Assembly (NCBI RefSeq): GCF_932526225.1
Contig: NC_064039.1
Span: 9,318,139 to 9,382,138 of the forward strand
Direction of reading: 5' to 3'
Length of the DNA stretch: 64,000 nucleotides
DNA from: Nematostella vectensis
Taxonomy: Eukaryota > Cnidaria > Anthozoa > Actiniaria > Edwardsiidae
A program made the position numbers and the translations under genes. Shown here piece after piece: positions 12,936 to 25,023 of this stretch (positions within the stretch are counted from its first letter, which is position 1; the number at the start of each line of letters is the position of its first letter). The notes beneath the pieces are model-generated. The model was not told the DNA's origin and made no database searches. It saw only the letters and a list, made by a program, of their open reading frames with translations.

Positions 12936-13250
12936 GCGATGTAACCGGTTTACTGCCGGTCGATTACGTAACAATCTCCGATTACTTTAAACAGAAAATG
13001 CAAAAAAAAAATAAAAATAAAAATTATAAAAGCAGTGTGTCTATTCAAGCTCCCTGGTCTATTGGAAGTATCTATATATATATATAAAAGTAGTGTGTCT
13101 ATTCAAACTCCCTGGTCTATTGGAAGTATCTATATATATATAAAAGTAGTGTGTCTATTCAAACTCCCTGGCCTATTGGAAGTATCTTTGGCCTGCTGTA
13201 AGATAGCTTCTTGTCAGTTGAGCTTTCCGTGGAAGTAAACTGGAGGTCGC
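12936..13250. repeat. Decayed TTAA-MITE relative with internal triplication
   Basis: Its left part (GGTCGATTACGTAACAATCT CC) matches the reverse complement of the MITE at 7531-7775, including AGCAGTGTGTCTATT. The segment AGTGTGTCTATTCAAACTCC plus CTGGTCTATTGGAAGTATC is tandemly tripled at about 13030-13190, with TATATA tracts between copies. Confidence 0.6.
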
Positions 13251-14561
13251 TCGCGCGTTAAATCAACAGATCACAAACAGAGGGCGTTATCAATTTTAAA
13301 CTTCGCACAGAACAGTCAATGTTTATGCGATTGCTCTAGATTTCTTACCAAAGACGACCCAATATATGGAGAGTGCACACATTTAAAAATTGTATTTGTA
13401 TTAACACACAATAATGAGTAGCACATAAAAAACAAACAACATGTTTTGCACTTATTTGAGACTGGCGCAAAATTGAGCGTTAGCTTTTTGACGACACTAC
13501 CAGAATCAGTTCAATATGTAATTATACAGCCTCTGTGAAAGTTAGAAAAAAATCTGTGGAAGGGAAAAAAAGTTAGATATATATTTAGAATTTCGACCCG
13601 AAAAATTGACGGCGAAGTTCAGTCCGTTCGAAAAGCGTTTATGTTAGCCTTAATTACCCGAGTTTTTGCAAATACAACCGCCAATTGTGTACAATAACTC
13701 ATACCAAATTTGGTTTGGCTATGTTCAATAAAAAGAAAGTTGTTACATTTTGAATAACACTACCTTTTAGAACATTTTTCCGCAAAACTGATAAAAACAC
13801 ATTTTCCCAAATATTTTAACAATCAACCGTGGAATTTTAGAGATATTTGTCAATGATAAAATTCGGTCCTTTAGATAACTTTTTATGATCGACTCGACTA
13901 AATAGAAGCGCTTTGTTGGGGCAGGGGATTTTTTTTAAAGTGAGGGACAATCTCGGGTTGTGTTTTCGTGGTGGCGGGGGCTGTTAATTTCAGACCACAC
14001 AGCGGTATGCAAATCGAGAGCGTGTTGGAAATGCACACATCAGTCAGGGGGGAGCAAAGACGAGGGTCAAGCCTGAACTGTTTACAACACAAAACCATAA
14101 GAGCGCGTGCGTATACTTGATTAAACACCTAGCTAAAGAAGCATTTCTTTTTTGATGGCGCACAGTGGAGCATGCGCAATGCGAGTGACCTACATCGATT
14201 CTTCCACCTCACCTATATTATCACTAGGCTTTGTAATTGAATTTTTCAAGCGAAAACATTTGGTATTTTCTTCTCAAATCGAAATCGCGAGTAAACGGGG
14301 GGGGGGGGTAAAAGAAAAAAAAACAAAGAAACAAGCTATGAAAATGGCTTCAGAAAATTTGGCGCGATATACAGTAAGCACCTGTCCAAAACCTTTATCA
14401 AAAAAAGCAGAAATGCAGTTTTAGCGATAATTCAAGGACAAAAAAGCAGTGCTAGCGTCAACTTATATTAGCTTCTTGAGACAAATGGGGAAATAACAAA
14501 GAAACCGACCAAATTAATCAACAGGACGTGCCCTTTTTTTTGATAGTACTAAATTATTTCA
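13251..14561. other. Intergenic, no gene recognised
   Basis: AT-rich DNA without supportable exons. A G-run (GGGGGGGGG) lies near 14299. Confidence 0.4.
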
Positions 14562-14842
14562 TATCAAACATATTCCCCACGGATAGTGTCCTTCGTATAC
14601 ATTGCCTTATATGGGCATTGATGCCCATATTTAGAAAAGCTAAAGTTTTCCCGCTCCCTGATCTCCAGAAAACATGGTGAAAAATGCTGATTCCTTTCAA
14701 TTTGAGACTCGAGGAAAAAATGTGTCAAAAAAACTTTATCGCTTGTTTAAATCTTTATCACACAAGTATTGAAAAGCCCTTAGACCCAGGCCTCCAAGAG
14801 ATTGGCCGAGCGAGATTTAAGGTCACCCAAATATTGATATGT
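14562..14842 (+). repeat. Duplicated ~280-bp segment, copy 1
   Basis: It is nearly identical to 16553-16836 over its length (both contain CCCCACGGATAGTGTCCTTCG, and both end near ATATTGATATG). The same strand is used in both copies, so this is either a dispersed repeat or a local duplication of retroelement-derived DNA. Confidence 0.8.
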
Positions 14843-16029
14843 TTAAATATATATGACAAAAAGCGTCAAAAGAACGCAGTTGATTTATTTATATATGTAT
14901 ATGTGTCTTAAAAGAAAAAGAGCAAATGTAGTTGGGTTATGTATCATATGTATTTTAAAAACAAAGAACAACTACTGGCAAGCTGTAGAAAAACTAGGTG
15001 AGCTGCGTAGGCGCTGTGTTGTTAATTCAGCTTTATAAAATAACGTAGGGTTTCGCGGCTATATTATGAACTCTTCTCTTAAAACAAATGGGGCCCGATA
15101 ACACTTCGAGCGTAAGACATTTGTCAATACTGTATCTATTTCTCGAATTGTGCTCGAAAGACGCGAAAACTAAATGATATTTCTATTAATCCTTCGATTA
15201 TTCATATTGGGGGCCCCCAATTTGATAAAGGCCATAACAATCTCAGGTTTAATCGAAGCGACGTTAAGTTTTCGCGGTGTACACTGTAAAAGATTCTCGA
15301 CCACATACCCTGGTTCGCTCAGTCTCTGAGAAGGGTGAATGTTTCGTGCAGACGGACAACGTCGCCCAGTCAATATGCTTTTCATTACACTTCTGCTCAT
15401 CATCTTTGCTGTTTATTATCCGCCACGACAAAAGGAGTGTTTTCATTGGTCTTTTTTGACGTAATAACGCCATCCTATTTTTTTTTTTAAGTTTAGGCTT
15501 CCTTCAACAAATAATATTTAACAATTATTCGATATGCGTATCAGGATTAGCTAACATCAACCGAGCACATAAAAAAATTATAATAAAAATCTCACGGCGC
15601 ACCAAAAAATGGCCCCTTGAGAGAGTAGTCAAAGTACAAAGAACGACGTTGATTCAACAGAACCGATTTTATAATTATTTTAGTACAGCACTGTAGCTCC
15701 AACGCGTTTCTCCGGCCGTCCAGAATAGCGGGAAAGTGTTCGGGACTGCTCCCATACCTTGACGACGACCATAAACCAGCTGGTAATACCATGATGTCGT
15801 TCAGAAGCCTCACTTTACTCCGATACTATTTCCTAGATAACCTAGAAGTGACCTCCGGTGCTATGTGCGGGAACACCAGGCCATTAAATATCTTCGTGTC
15901 ATTTAAAGATTTTCGTAAGGATGCCCGCTGGAGCACTTCAGAAGGAGCGCCCTAGAGGAGCCGCGATGAGGCGGGAGGCCATCACTAAAGAGGAGGCCTC
16001 CAGCAGCAGAAGCTTCTGGCCGAAACAGC

Positions 16030-16165
16030 AGTCTGCTTAACAACACACGGCGGGAGTCCCCAAGACGGTGCTTCAACTACGGCCAGCCAGGGCACTTCGT
16101 CAAGGGGTGTACAGAACACCCCAGACCCAGACAAAGGCATGCCAAGAAGGAATCGTCGGTAAACA
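16030..16165 (+). pseudogene. Retroelement gag-like zinc-knuckle relic
   Basis: One frame reads a basic stretch, then CFNYGQPGHFVKGC, then a Pro/Arg/Lys-rich tail. This is a CCHC zinc knuckle (C-x2-C-x4-H-x4-C) whose second Cys has become Tyr. The surrounding frame is short and closed by stops, so it is a fragment. The position next to the duplicated segment at 16553-16836 and a TIR element at 16217-16380 suggests a nest of old mobile elements. The element class cannot be told from this piece. Confidence 0.5.
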
Positions 16166-16216
16166 ACTCAACTTTGCGATTGTCAGCCTGACCGTAGGGG
16201 AATGAGGAATCTATGA

Positions 16217-16380
16217 TGGGGCGTAGCCAGGGGGTGGCCTAGGGGGCCCGCCCCCCCCCCCCCCCCTTTTAGCAGCCAAAAATACAGTAATTGTATGAGA
16301 CATTATCTAAAATACAGGAGAAAATGCCTTAAAAGTCCCTTTTGGGCCCCTTCCTTTTAAAAATCCTGGCTACGCCGCTG
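16217..16380 (-). repeat. GGCGTAGCCAGG-family TIR element
   Basis: It begins GGGGCGTAGCCAGG and ends CCTGGCTACGCCGCTG, in the opposite orientation to the copy at 1-119. TATGA occurs on both sides, a possible target duplication. It contains a C18 run and the shared core ACATTATCTAAAATACAGGAG. Confidence 0.75.
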
Positions 16381-16552
16381 TATGACCTTGTGTTACCGGA
16401 CGCAGGATGACGACTCGTCGGGAAAACCCACAGACAAGGCAAGAAGCAGTCCTCGTCACCAGTCTCCTGGGCGCTGGCTCCATGGGGTCCTTTGTCTCAC
16501 AGCGGTTCTACAGGGAGCACCTGGAGCAGGAGCCTGGGACCCAGGGAAGGAC

Positions 16553-16836
16553 ATATCAAACATATTCCCCACGGATAGTGTCCTTCGTATGCATTGCCTT
16601 ATATGGACATTGATGCCCATATTTAGAAGAGCTAAAGTTTTCCCGCTCCCTGATCTCCAGAAAACATGGTGAAAAATGCTGATTCCTTTCAATTTGAGAC
16701 TCGAGGCAAAAATGTGTCAAAAAAACTTTATCGCTTGGTCAAATCTTTATCACACAAGTATTGAAAAGCCCTTAGACCCAGGCCTCCAAGAGATTGGCCG
16801 AGCGAGATTTAAGGTCACCCAAATATTGATATGGGC
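16553..16836 (+). repeat. Duplicated ~280-bp segment, copy 2
   Basis: Partner of 14562-14842. After the shared end ATATTGATATG the two copies diverge completely. Confidence 0.8.
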
Positions 16837-16899
16837 TGTTCGGTGGATCTTCGAGGAGCAAACGCCTGAATGTCCCCTACATAGGTTTTGTCGTGGTCG

Positions 16900-17226
16900 A
16901 ACAGGCCCAAACCCCCTCCCCCCCACCCACGCACACACACACACACACACACAACGACCGAAGGTCCACTTTTGGTTCTCAATAGACGTGCTATTTGTAG
17001 ACAAAACTAAAAATGGTAAGCTAGATCACTCTGGTATGTAGTCAAATCTGACAATAAACGTCCCCGTGGAGATACTGCAAGGGCACAAAGAAAAGCCCTC
17101 TTTGTTCTTTCGGGGGTAGTCAGATTTTTATCAGAGAACTCCCCTCCCCCCGGAAAAATAAGGTACACTTTCGTATTCCGCATCCCCCCCCCCCCCCCCC
17201 ATAAAAATCCTGGGTGCGGGCCTGTC
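16900..17226 (+). repeat. GTAGACAAAACTA-family dispersed element, copy 1
   Basis: It shares with 24957-25281 and 32334-32630 the ordered blocks GGTCCACTTT, GACGTGCTATTTGTAGACA, TAGATCACTCTGGTATGTAG, GATATTGCAA-like and CAGATTTTTATCA, then C-runs and AATCCTGG with a degenerate CGGGCCTG end. It carries a (CA)n tract near its start. Its reverse translation contains the PYPGFFFGG-like peptide that repeats of this kind spread into predicted proteins. Confidence 0.7.
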
Positions 17227-18959
17227 TAAGTGGAGTTCATTGGAGCGACAGTGAAGGACTGCGGCGTCCTGGTGCAGAAGATTCTTTATTGTTTTTATTA
17301 AAATGAATTAACCGCCCCAGGTGTCCCAGCAAATGCAAATTTGATATTCCACCAAATATACATGATCTACATAATCTTGTTCCGTGCTTGTAGGCTTGAC
17401 GGATAACATATAATATTGCTTCAAACACTGTTTGGTCATTTTCCCTTCACAAGCAATTTAGTTAAAGGGTGGATTATCGAAGGAATTATCGACCGATTTT
17501 AAATGGCGGGTTTTAGTATGGGATCGAAAGAGGCTATGGTCCCATGCTAACGATTGTAGATAAACATAAAAATAGCGGTTAAACAGGGCTTCATCACACT
17601 GTTTACGATTGTAAAACTTCATGCCCCTGTCTTTTTTTTTCTTTTTTTTTCCTCTTGGCGATGAGCAGTTTACCTGATATTGGGGTACTAGCTGAGTCAT
17701 TCACCCGAGCCTCGCCCAAGTCCCAAAATATTGATGGAGCTTTTCTTTTGGGTGTTTTTCTTTTTCTTTATAAATAAATGCTAAATGGCGAGCCTAAGCG
17801 ATAGAATTGTGAAAATTGGCCGTTAGTATTTGGTGGTTCATTTCTGTAAAGCTCAAGCAATTAATCCATCTGCTCTTCCCTTTTCTATTATAGCTTAGCA
17901 GTATCCTATTTGACGAAGAAATTCTCAACTTTTGAGAAAAATCAACCAAAATTTAAGCCGAGGCCGTCATATTCCTTCCCGCCATTCTTTTTAGACAAAT
18001 ACACAGTCTCGCTTTCATACCTAATTTAGGCATCAGTCTGCGCTCGGTCAAGCAAAGCGAAATATGCTATTGAGAACTAGAATTCGACAAGCGCGAGTTT
18101 GCTTTCTTGTTTTCTTTGTTTTTCGTAAAGTTTTAACCAGTCAACCCTAACTCAATAGCAAGATTCGATATGTCATGTGAAAACTGGGGCGAGTGCATGG
18201 TAAGTAAAGAGAGGACTAGGACGAGTGCATGGAGACGAGGCTCTCTGGTCAACAGTAAAATCTTGATGGCTAAAGTGCCTTAGTTGGAAACCGTTTTGAG
18301 CACGAGAGGCGTGACTTCTCGTGGGCCTTTTAAAAACGCAAAATCGCTAATTCAGTATTAATAGCTGAGCCATTCACCCGAGAGCCTCGACTTCATGCGC
18401 TTGCCCTAGTCCACTCTTTACTTGTAGAATCTGGGCTTCCCACGTCAAAAATATTGCTGGAGCTATTCTTTTGTGTTTATTTTAATTTTAATTTGTAAAA
18501 AAAAATGCTAAAGGAAGATTGACGTAGTCCCTTTAAGTTTCTCAACTTTTCTTATGAGCCTCATAAACGGTCAACCTCACAAATGTTCTAAGTGTGGACA
18601 TATTTGGTAAAAACACTCTTTTCCGTTATAAAATAAGGACAATGACACGTCCATTTAGGCATCGATACGTTATTTCTGAATTGGCGATGCGGTCCTCTGG
18701 CGGTCATACGATCCCCAGTTCGTGCTCACGGATACGGCTGGTGACCGACATTACAGCAGCTCGTAATGGTTCGCTTTCCACGACCGTGACAATGGATTGC
18801 TGATTAAGTCGACACAAGGCTCGTATCTTTGTTCCCTGATTGTTCTAGCATCAAGCGTTAGCTGTTTAAAATGTTTATCTCTCACTGTTGTGCTCGTGGT
18901 TTGCTTATCATTTTCCATCCACCTTAATAATTGCAAACTTTTTGGCCACTTTCCCCATC
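17227..18959. other. Intergenic, no gene recognised
   Basis: Two related blocks (about 17690-17790 and 18360-18520) share GCTGAGTCATTCACCCGAG-like and AATATTG(A/C)TGGAGCT(A/T)TTCTTTTG sequences, so they look like diverged copies of a dispersed repeat. No exon was found. Confidence 0.4.
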
Positions 18960-19700
18960 TCCCTACTCCCCAGAGTATGGCAAACTTTGCCTAGCTTACT
19001 CCTTATAGTATCACAAACTTTGCCAACCCTACTCCCCAAAGTACGGTAAACTTTGCTTACCCTACTCCCCATAGTATGGCAAACTTTACCTCCACTACTC
19101 CCCTTAGTATGGCAAACTTTGCTTACCCTACTCCTCATAGTATGGCAAACTTTACCTACCCTACTCCCCTTAGTATGACAAACTTTGCCCACCCTACGTC
19201 CCATAGTATGGCAAACTTTACCAACCCTACTCCCCAAAGTACGGTAAACTTTGCTTACCCTACTCCCCATAGTATGGCAAACTTTACCTCCACTACTCCC
19301 CTTAGTATGGCAAACTTTGCTTACCCTACTCCTCATAGTATGGCAAACTTTACCTACCCTACTTCCCTTAGTATGGCAAACTTTGCCCACCCTACGTCCC
19401 ATAGTATGGCAAACTTTACCTACCCTACTTAGTATGGCAAACTTTGCTTACCCTACTCCCCATAGTATGGCAAACTTTACCTACTCTACTCCCCTTAGTA
19501 TGGCAAACTTTGCCCACCCTACTACCCATAGTATGGCAAACATTACCTACCCTACTCCCCTTAGTATGGCAAACTTTGCGCACCCTACTCCCCATAGTAT
19601 GGCAAACTTTGCCCACCCTGCTCCCCATAGTGTGGCAAACTTTTCCCATCCTACTCCCCATAGCATGACAAACTTTGCCCACCCTACTCCCCATAGACTG
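18960..19700. repeat. 33-bp minisatellite grown from the end of the K2P-A coding sequence
   Basis: About 22 units of CCTACTCCCCATAGTATGGC plus AAACTTTGCTTAC lie head to tail. A higher-order period of six units (198 bp) is visible: the variant AGTACGGTAAACTTTGC recurs at about 19040 and 19238 with the same neighbours. The array starts inside the K2P-A gene: on the minus strand the last coding bases (CTACCAGTCTATGGGGAG TAG) match the unit (TTGCCATACTATGGGGAG TAG). There are no unique spacers, so it is not a CRISPR array. Confidence 0.95.
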
Positions 19701-22700
19701 GTAGCCTTTTCTTATCACACTCGTCCCCCTGGTCTTTGATGATCTGAAACCCGTCAATCGACTTTTCTTCGAATGCATTTCTGACAGAAAGCAGAACGCT
19801 GGAGACGAGAGCGAGGCCGATGGTGAAATAGATGATGCTCATGATGGTGAAGATAACCACGTGGGCTGGATACGACTCGGGGTCTTTATCAGGGGAGGGG
19901 TGGAGTGGCACAAAGTCGCCAAACCCTATGGTTGTCAAGGTGATGAAGCCAAAGTAGATTCCATTGAAGAATGACCAGCCCTCGAGGTAATGTGCAAAGG
20001 TGGCAATGATCAAGATCATGATCATGCTGATACAGGAAGTGACCAGAGCGCACTTGAGCCCGACGCGGGAAGGCTGTGTACGGGAGAATCGGTCGTACAG
20101 ATAGCGGATGCTCGCACAGATCATATTATTGACGCCTTGAGCCAGCGTAGAGAGGAGAAGCCAGGTCAGTGGTATTCCCACCAGAGCGTAGAAAATGCAG
20201 AAAACTCGTCCCGAGATTGTGCACGGGGTCACGTGACCATACCCTGGCGATAGGAACAGAAAGACGATTACGACAACCCCATCAATATCACAGGTGCGTG
20301 GTTGGGGGATGCGCATGGTCGGGGGACGCGCGTTGTTGGGGGACGCGCCCAAAATAAGGTAATTTTCCAAAGGGCGGACGCCAACCGGAAGTTTGATATT
20401 TTCATTCTTTGCAAATTCTTTGCAACCTAATGAAAGAAGACGTATCTATTCCATCAACCGGATTTACATATGGAGTTGCTAGCATTGCGGTAGCGTTAAA
20501 CACAAAAATACTCACTTCCGGTTGTCGGTTGTCGTCCATAAAGGTATTTGCTTTTAAGTTTCGTAATATTTCAGAGACATAGACATTGCCACTTTTGTGG
20601 GTGTCTGATGCACTGTTAAATGCGTAAATAGTAGAGGAACCCAGAAAGATAATGGGCTTATTTAGAAAAGAAAATGCTTTTACAGCAGGCATCGAGTCGA
20701 TTACTGCTAACTTGATTGTTCTCAGATTAGGATAAATGTTTTTTAGCTATTTTGTTGATCAAGCTGTTTGCAAATTGAGTGAAATAAAAACATTTAGTAC
20801 TTCGTGTGAATGATTTATCTATGAAAATAAGGTTTATATGTAGAAAAAGCAATTGGCTATCTGTATTTTAGTCTATAGATAGATTAAAAGCGTGACAAAA
20901 ACATTGCCCTTTTTTAATGACAGCAAAGTAAGTTTCGGCAATAAAGTGTAAGCTTTCACCTTCCCACGCATCTAAAATATAGGGAACGATCTATTTGAAT
21001 CCAATTTTCATCAGTTATGCAGAGTTTACTAGCATTATTTCAACCTTTAAGTGTGTTTGTATGATATCCTTAAACATAACCCAATACTTTGGTAAAAATA
21101 ACTCTCCTAATATTTACATATACTTTACGAAATCCTGCTTTCAAGCATGTTTATTAATATGAATTTAGAATTAATAGTAAAGAAATTCCCAAATAAGTTG
21201 AACATATCAATCAACTAAACAAACTCAAAAGTGTGCAGCGTTAAAATGGGAAACACCTAGTCTTTAACTCTCTCTTCTTCATTTCAATGTCTCACTGATA
21301 GCGGGAAGACAGGATATTCTTTTAACCCGTGCATTAAGTGACCGATATATCCTCCAGCAATATTAATTCCATGACCTTTCGGCATGTGTGGCCTTTCTGT
21401 GATGTTGAGTGGGCCTCTAACAAACCGAGAATTTTAAAATAATGATATATTCAAACATACGCCTGGAAAAATATCACACGGAGATTTGGCCCGTGTATAA
21501 GTACAGGTGTTCGATTTACGATCACGTAGTGAAAGAAATTAGCAAAATTAAAAGCGATAAAAAGCTTGATTTTGATTCTACCGAGAAGACTAGAAAAATA
21601 TGGTTTGCTATTTTTCTGTAGAAGCGATCAAGAGATCTTGTGGATAATCTCTTGATTATCTCTTATCGATTTTTCTTATTGTTTTTTTTTTCATCTTTCT
21701 ACCTGTTTCCTTTCCCATGGGACTGAAACAAATAGCGTTTAATACAAGGCTGGCTACCGACTTAATGATTGATTTATTGTTTTTAAATCGTTGCACCAAG
21801 AAAAATGAACAATAACCAATTAATTCCTTCCCGTTTTTGTTTATGTACAGAGTTTGGTTCCTGACAGCTCAGTTTATGTATGGTCCGAAAATTTGAGTTG
21901 AATATTTCTTGCTTATCTCCGCAATTTACAAACTGGCTTCTTGAAAAAAAAAACATCTAACGATTTCTATACCACAGCTATCCCCATTTCTATCCCATAG
22001 CTCATAGTAGTATTTCAACTTTTTATAAACACTTGACGATTTGCAATTTCCCATTTCCACATTTCCATTTTTCCTAAATGAGTTTTCATTTTCATTCTTT
22101 GCGTGGGGTTGATTAACTCTGCCTGGACGACTAAATTGGCTTCAGGATCAGGTGTTAGAACGAGTAAAATCAATTATAGACTACGCATTGCTCAAATAAT
22201 CCGATATTGTTTTTGGCTTTTAGAGCACCCACTACGCAGGCTACTTGTATTATATAATTTCTCAGAATTTTTTTCATCTAATAACTTCATGTGGATAGGG
22301 AGGCGTTGAATAGATGTGCCTATTCAATTCGAAGAAAAATTATTTCTCCCCCCTCTTGATCGCTACAACAGTGGAACAAACCTTTTTACTGAATATCTTA
22401 TTGTTTTTGCCGTAAGATTATCAGGACATCTATGGCATAGACAAATCCTTTCCACAATGTCAGGCATCAAGCTTATTTTAGTGCTTTTCAAAGATATGGC
22501 TTTTTTTTATATGCGAGCGACAACTTTTTTAAGAGGGATTTGTGAAATTGGAATCCTTCAATTTAAACCTTGAAGAAATCCCCTTAGGAGCAAACACCGA
22601 ACAAAGCACGCGATTCAGGTTTCCGAACCCGCGCATATATAACGAGTACATTAATCTCTCCTTTTATAGTTTTTTTCCAACAGTATTTTTTAATTGAGGA

Positions 22701-23224
22701 AACACCGACGCTACAAAGCGTTAAGTGAACACCCAGAATATTTATGGTCACTTAATTAATTACGGTTTAGATAAAGAAATGTCTAAAACTAATGAATGTC
22801 ATAAACGTTTTATTTCTATTTATTTGAGTGTCAAAAGATTGACTTTGGTAAATAAATAATTGTCTAGCGCAAATCTCGCAATTTTTTTGTTTGGAAGAGG
22901 GTTTGAACTTTTATAACTCTCACCTATTGTTGTAACTACTGTTCCAGCGAAGAACAAAGAGCCAAGTAAACTCCAACGACGACTCCACTCTCTGCTGAAA
23001 CCGTGGTCAACAATCTCCTCGATCCTCTCGAGAAAAACTTTCATGTCTTCGTCGCTGATGTTATATCTCTGCTGGAACTTTAATCTGGCAAACGACATCG
23101 CCCTTCTCTCCGCCATCTCATTTTTGGCTTCCAACGCTTGAAAAATTACAGCTCCTAGAAAAATGTATGATAAAAAGAGTGCCATTTGAACACAAAGATT
23201 TTTAGAGCTCTCTGTGAACCACAT
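19684..23224 (-). CDS. Two-pore-domain K+ channel, K2P-A
   Basis: Two exons, 23224-22924 and 20243-19684, are joined at phase 1 inside the first filter glycine and give 286 residues. Exon 1 holds M1 (MALFLSYIFLGAVIFQALEA), the extracellular cap with an N-glycosylation site (YNIS) and pore helix 1 ending TTIG. Exon 2 completes GYGHVTP, then M2 (IFYALVGIPLTWLLL), M3, pore 2 (LTTIGFGDFVP), M4 (VIFTIMSIIYFTIGLALV) and a short tail ending PVYGE. In the family each subunit has two pore loops and dimers form plasma-membrane background K+ channels. The His after GYG is the position that senses external pH in TASK channels; pH gating here is inference. I chose the ATG at 23224; non-ATG codons extend upstream. 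The tail codons merge into a minisatellite. The paralogue K2P-B lies 3.6 kb upstream on the same strand. Confidence 0.9.
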
Positions 23225-24992
23225 CACTGTCAAGTCAATGCTCCTTGAACTCAATCTATTTCGGGACTACTTTCTGGCAGTAATGAAAGTGCGTCGTGGT
23301 AACTGAACCACATATCCGCTATGCTATGAAACGCGTCCTTATTAAATGCCTGTTTTGTACTATTCAGGCTTGATTGGTAGTGTGAGTGAGATGATGGAGT
23401 AAGCGTGCAATACACTGCTTCTCTAAGACACGCGTCGAGGATGATTGCGCTTGTGGCGCCAAATGTCACCCAGATCCCGACCGCGTGGGCAGGCCAGAAG
23501 GCCGGATGCAACAAGTACGCATGCGCCAATTGCATACACGCCGTGAAACTTCTACCAACGTTTTGCTAAACCGTGTGCGTATGTGGTTCTTATGGATGAT
23601 ATAGTATAATATAATTCAATTCTCCCGCAAGGATAAGGAGTCATTGTGCCTTGTTTTGGTTTATAGCGTTTGACGCTTTAGATGTTTATTTTGCTTAAGT
23701 GCTTTGCGTCATTTTTAATTTCTGCACAACTGTTCAACATTCAGTGAATATCGATGGTTTCAACTTTACACGTTTCGTTCTAAAAAGATCATGGAGGATT
23801 TGGCAAAAAAGGATGGCGTGTTTTTTCAGACAAACAGAACGATCTTGTTTCCCATCTATAATTTTCACATTTTTTCCCTGAATAAAACAATAGAAATTGT
23901 TTTATGCCCAAAAGGTATACGTTTTAGCTTTGATATAACTATTTTCTTGGGTGGGAATTGGATATTGAATATCAGTTTCTGAAACTGAAGTTTTCTACTT
24001 TTTTTAATTGCTACAGAGAATCGCCGAAAAGCCGTGTTTTCATTTCATTGGTACTCCTGTTTCATTAAACCTGGTTCCGTGCCCTAAAGGGAAAAACCTG
24101 CTATTGGTCGCTAAGTCCAATTATTTCTTTTAAGTCACTTTTTCGGTTTTTAATGTAAAAATGCTTTTCGATCAACCTGTTTACCCTTTTTCGCCTTCAA
24201 CAAGTTAACAAGGAAAGTACTGAAGGGGCTTTGAATGCCCACATATATACTGATGTTCATCTGTCAAACAATGACAGAGTTCTTATCTTATCATTCCTTT
24301 TGCGAAATCAAGTTCTAGACGCTAAGACGCGCTTTTTAAATATAGTCCTCACTTTATGCTTAGCATAATTATATCTAATGGACAGGTAGATATTGTATTT
24401 CTAATTGCGGTGAAAATAATTTTTTTAGACCTAAGTAAAACTTGAAAAAAGCGCAAACAATGTTATGTCTTGGTTAAGGATAGACCCCTCAAAAATGTTA
24501 TCAAAACAATGCATAAAAATTGGAAACATTAGTTATTATGCTAAAGAGATTATTTTTCTCCGTTTTTTAATCATATTATTTTTATTCCAAATCTTGAAAT
24601 ATGGAAAACAGAAACATAGGGAAATGGAAATAAAAAAAGCCTAATAACTGAATAAAATTATTATCCACTTTTAAACTTTGAAATTATTTTGAGATAAATA
24701 TTATCTCGTCGCCTTATGTTTAAAAGCGAAACGTTGACGCAGCGATTGATTGTTTACGACCCGCCTCCCCCAACCCCCCCCCCCCAAAAAAAAATGTGCT
24801 TTTTGATATTGATAACGCGTTAGAATAGTGATGAATTTCAACGATTAGATGATAGCAAACATATGCCAACGACAGGCTGCTGACCATCGATGAAGAATGA
24901 TAAAGTATAAATCATATACTATTTCCCATTTCTTTTTCTAGAATTTGCCATATCAGGCCCGTAACCAGGGGGTTGCAGGGCGAACGCACCCC

Positions 24993-25023
<31 letters not shown>

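Noticed and set aside
18960..19700. Regular repeats resembling a CRISPR array
   Set aside because: Units are contiguous with no unique spacers, the setting is a eukaryotic gene flank, and the unit matches the end of the K2P-A coding sequence.
19076..19739. Open frames with repeated MANFAYPTPHS-like and MGSRVGKVCHT-like peptides on both strands
   Set aside because: The 33-bp minisatellite length is divisible by three, so frames stay open by chance; no splice link or start context supports a protein.
23251..23535. Extra upstream exon of K2P-A
   Set aside because: The frame has no K2P-like content, begins far from a good donor, and the ATG at 23224 already gives a complete N-terminus and M1.
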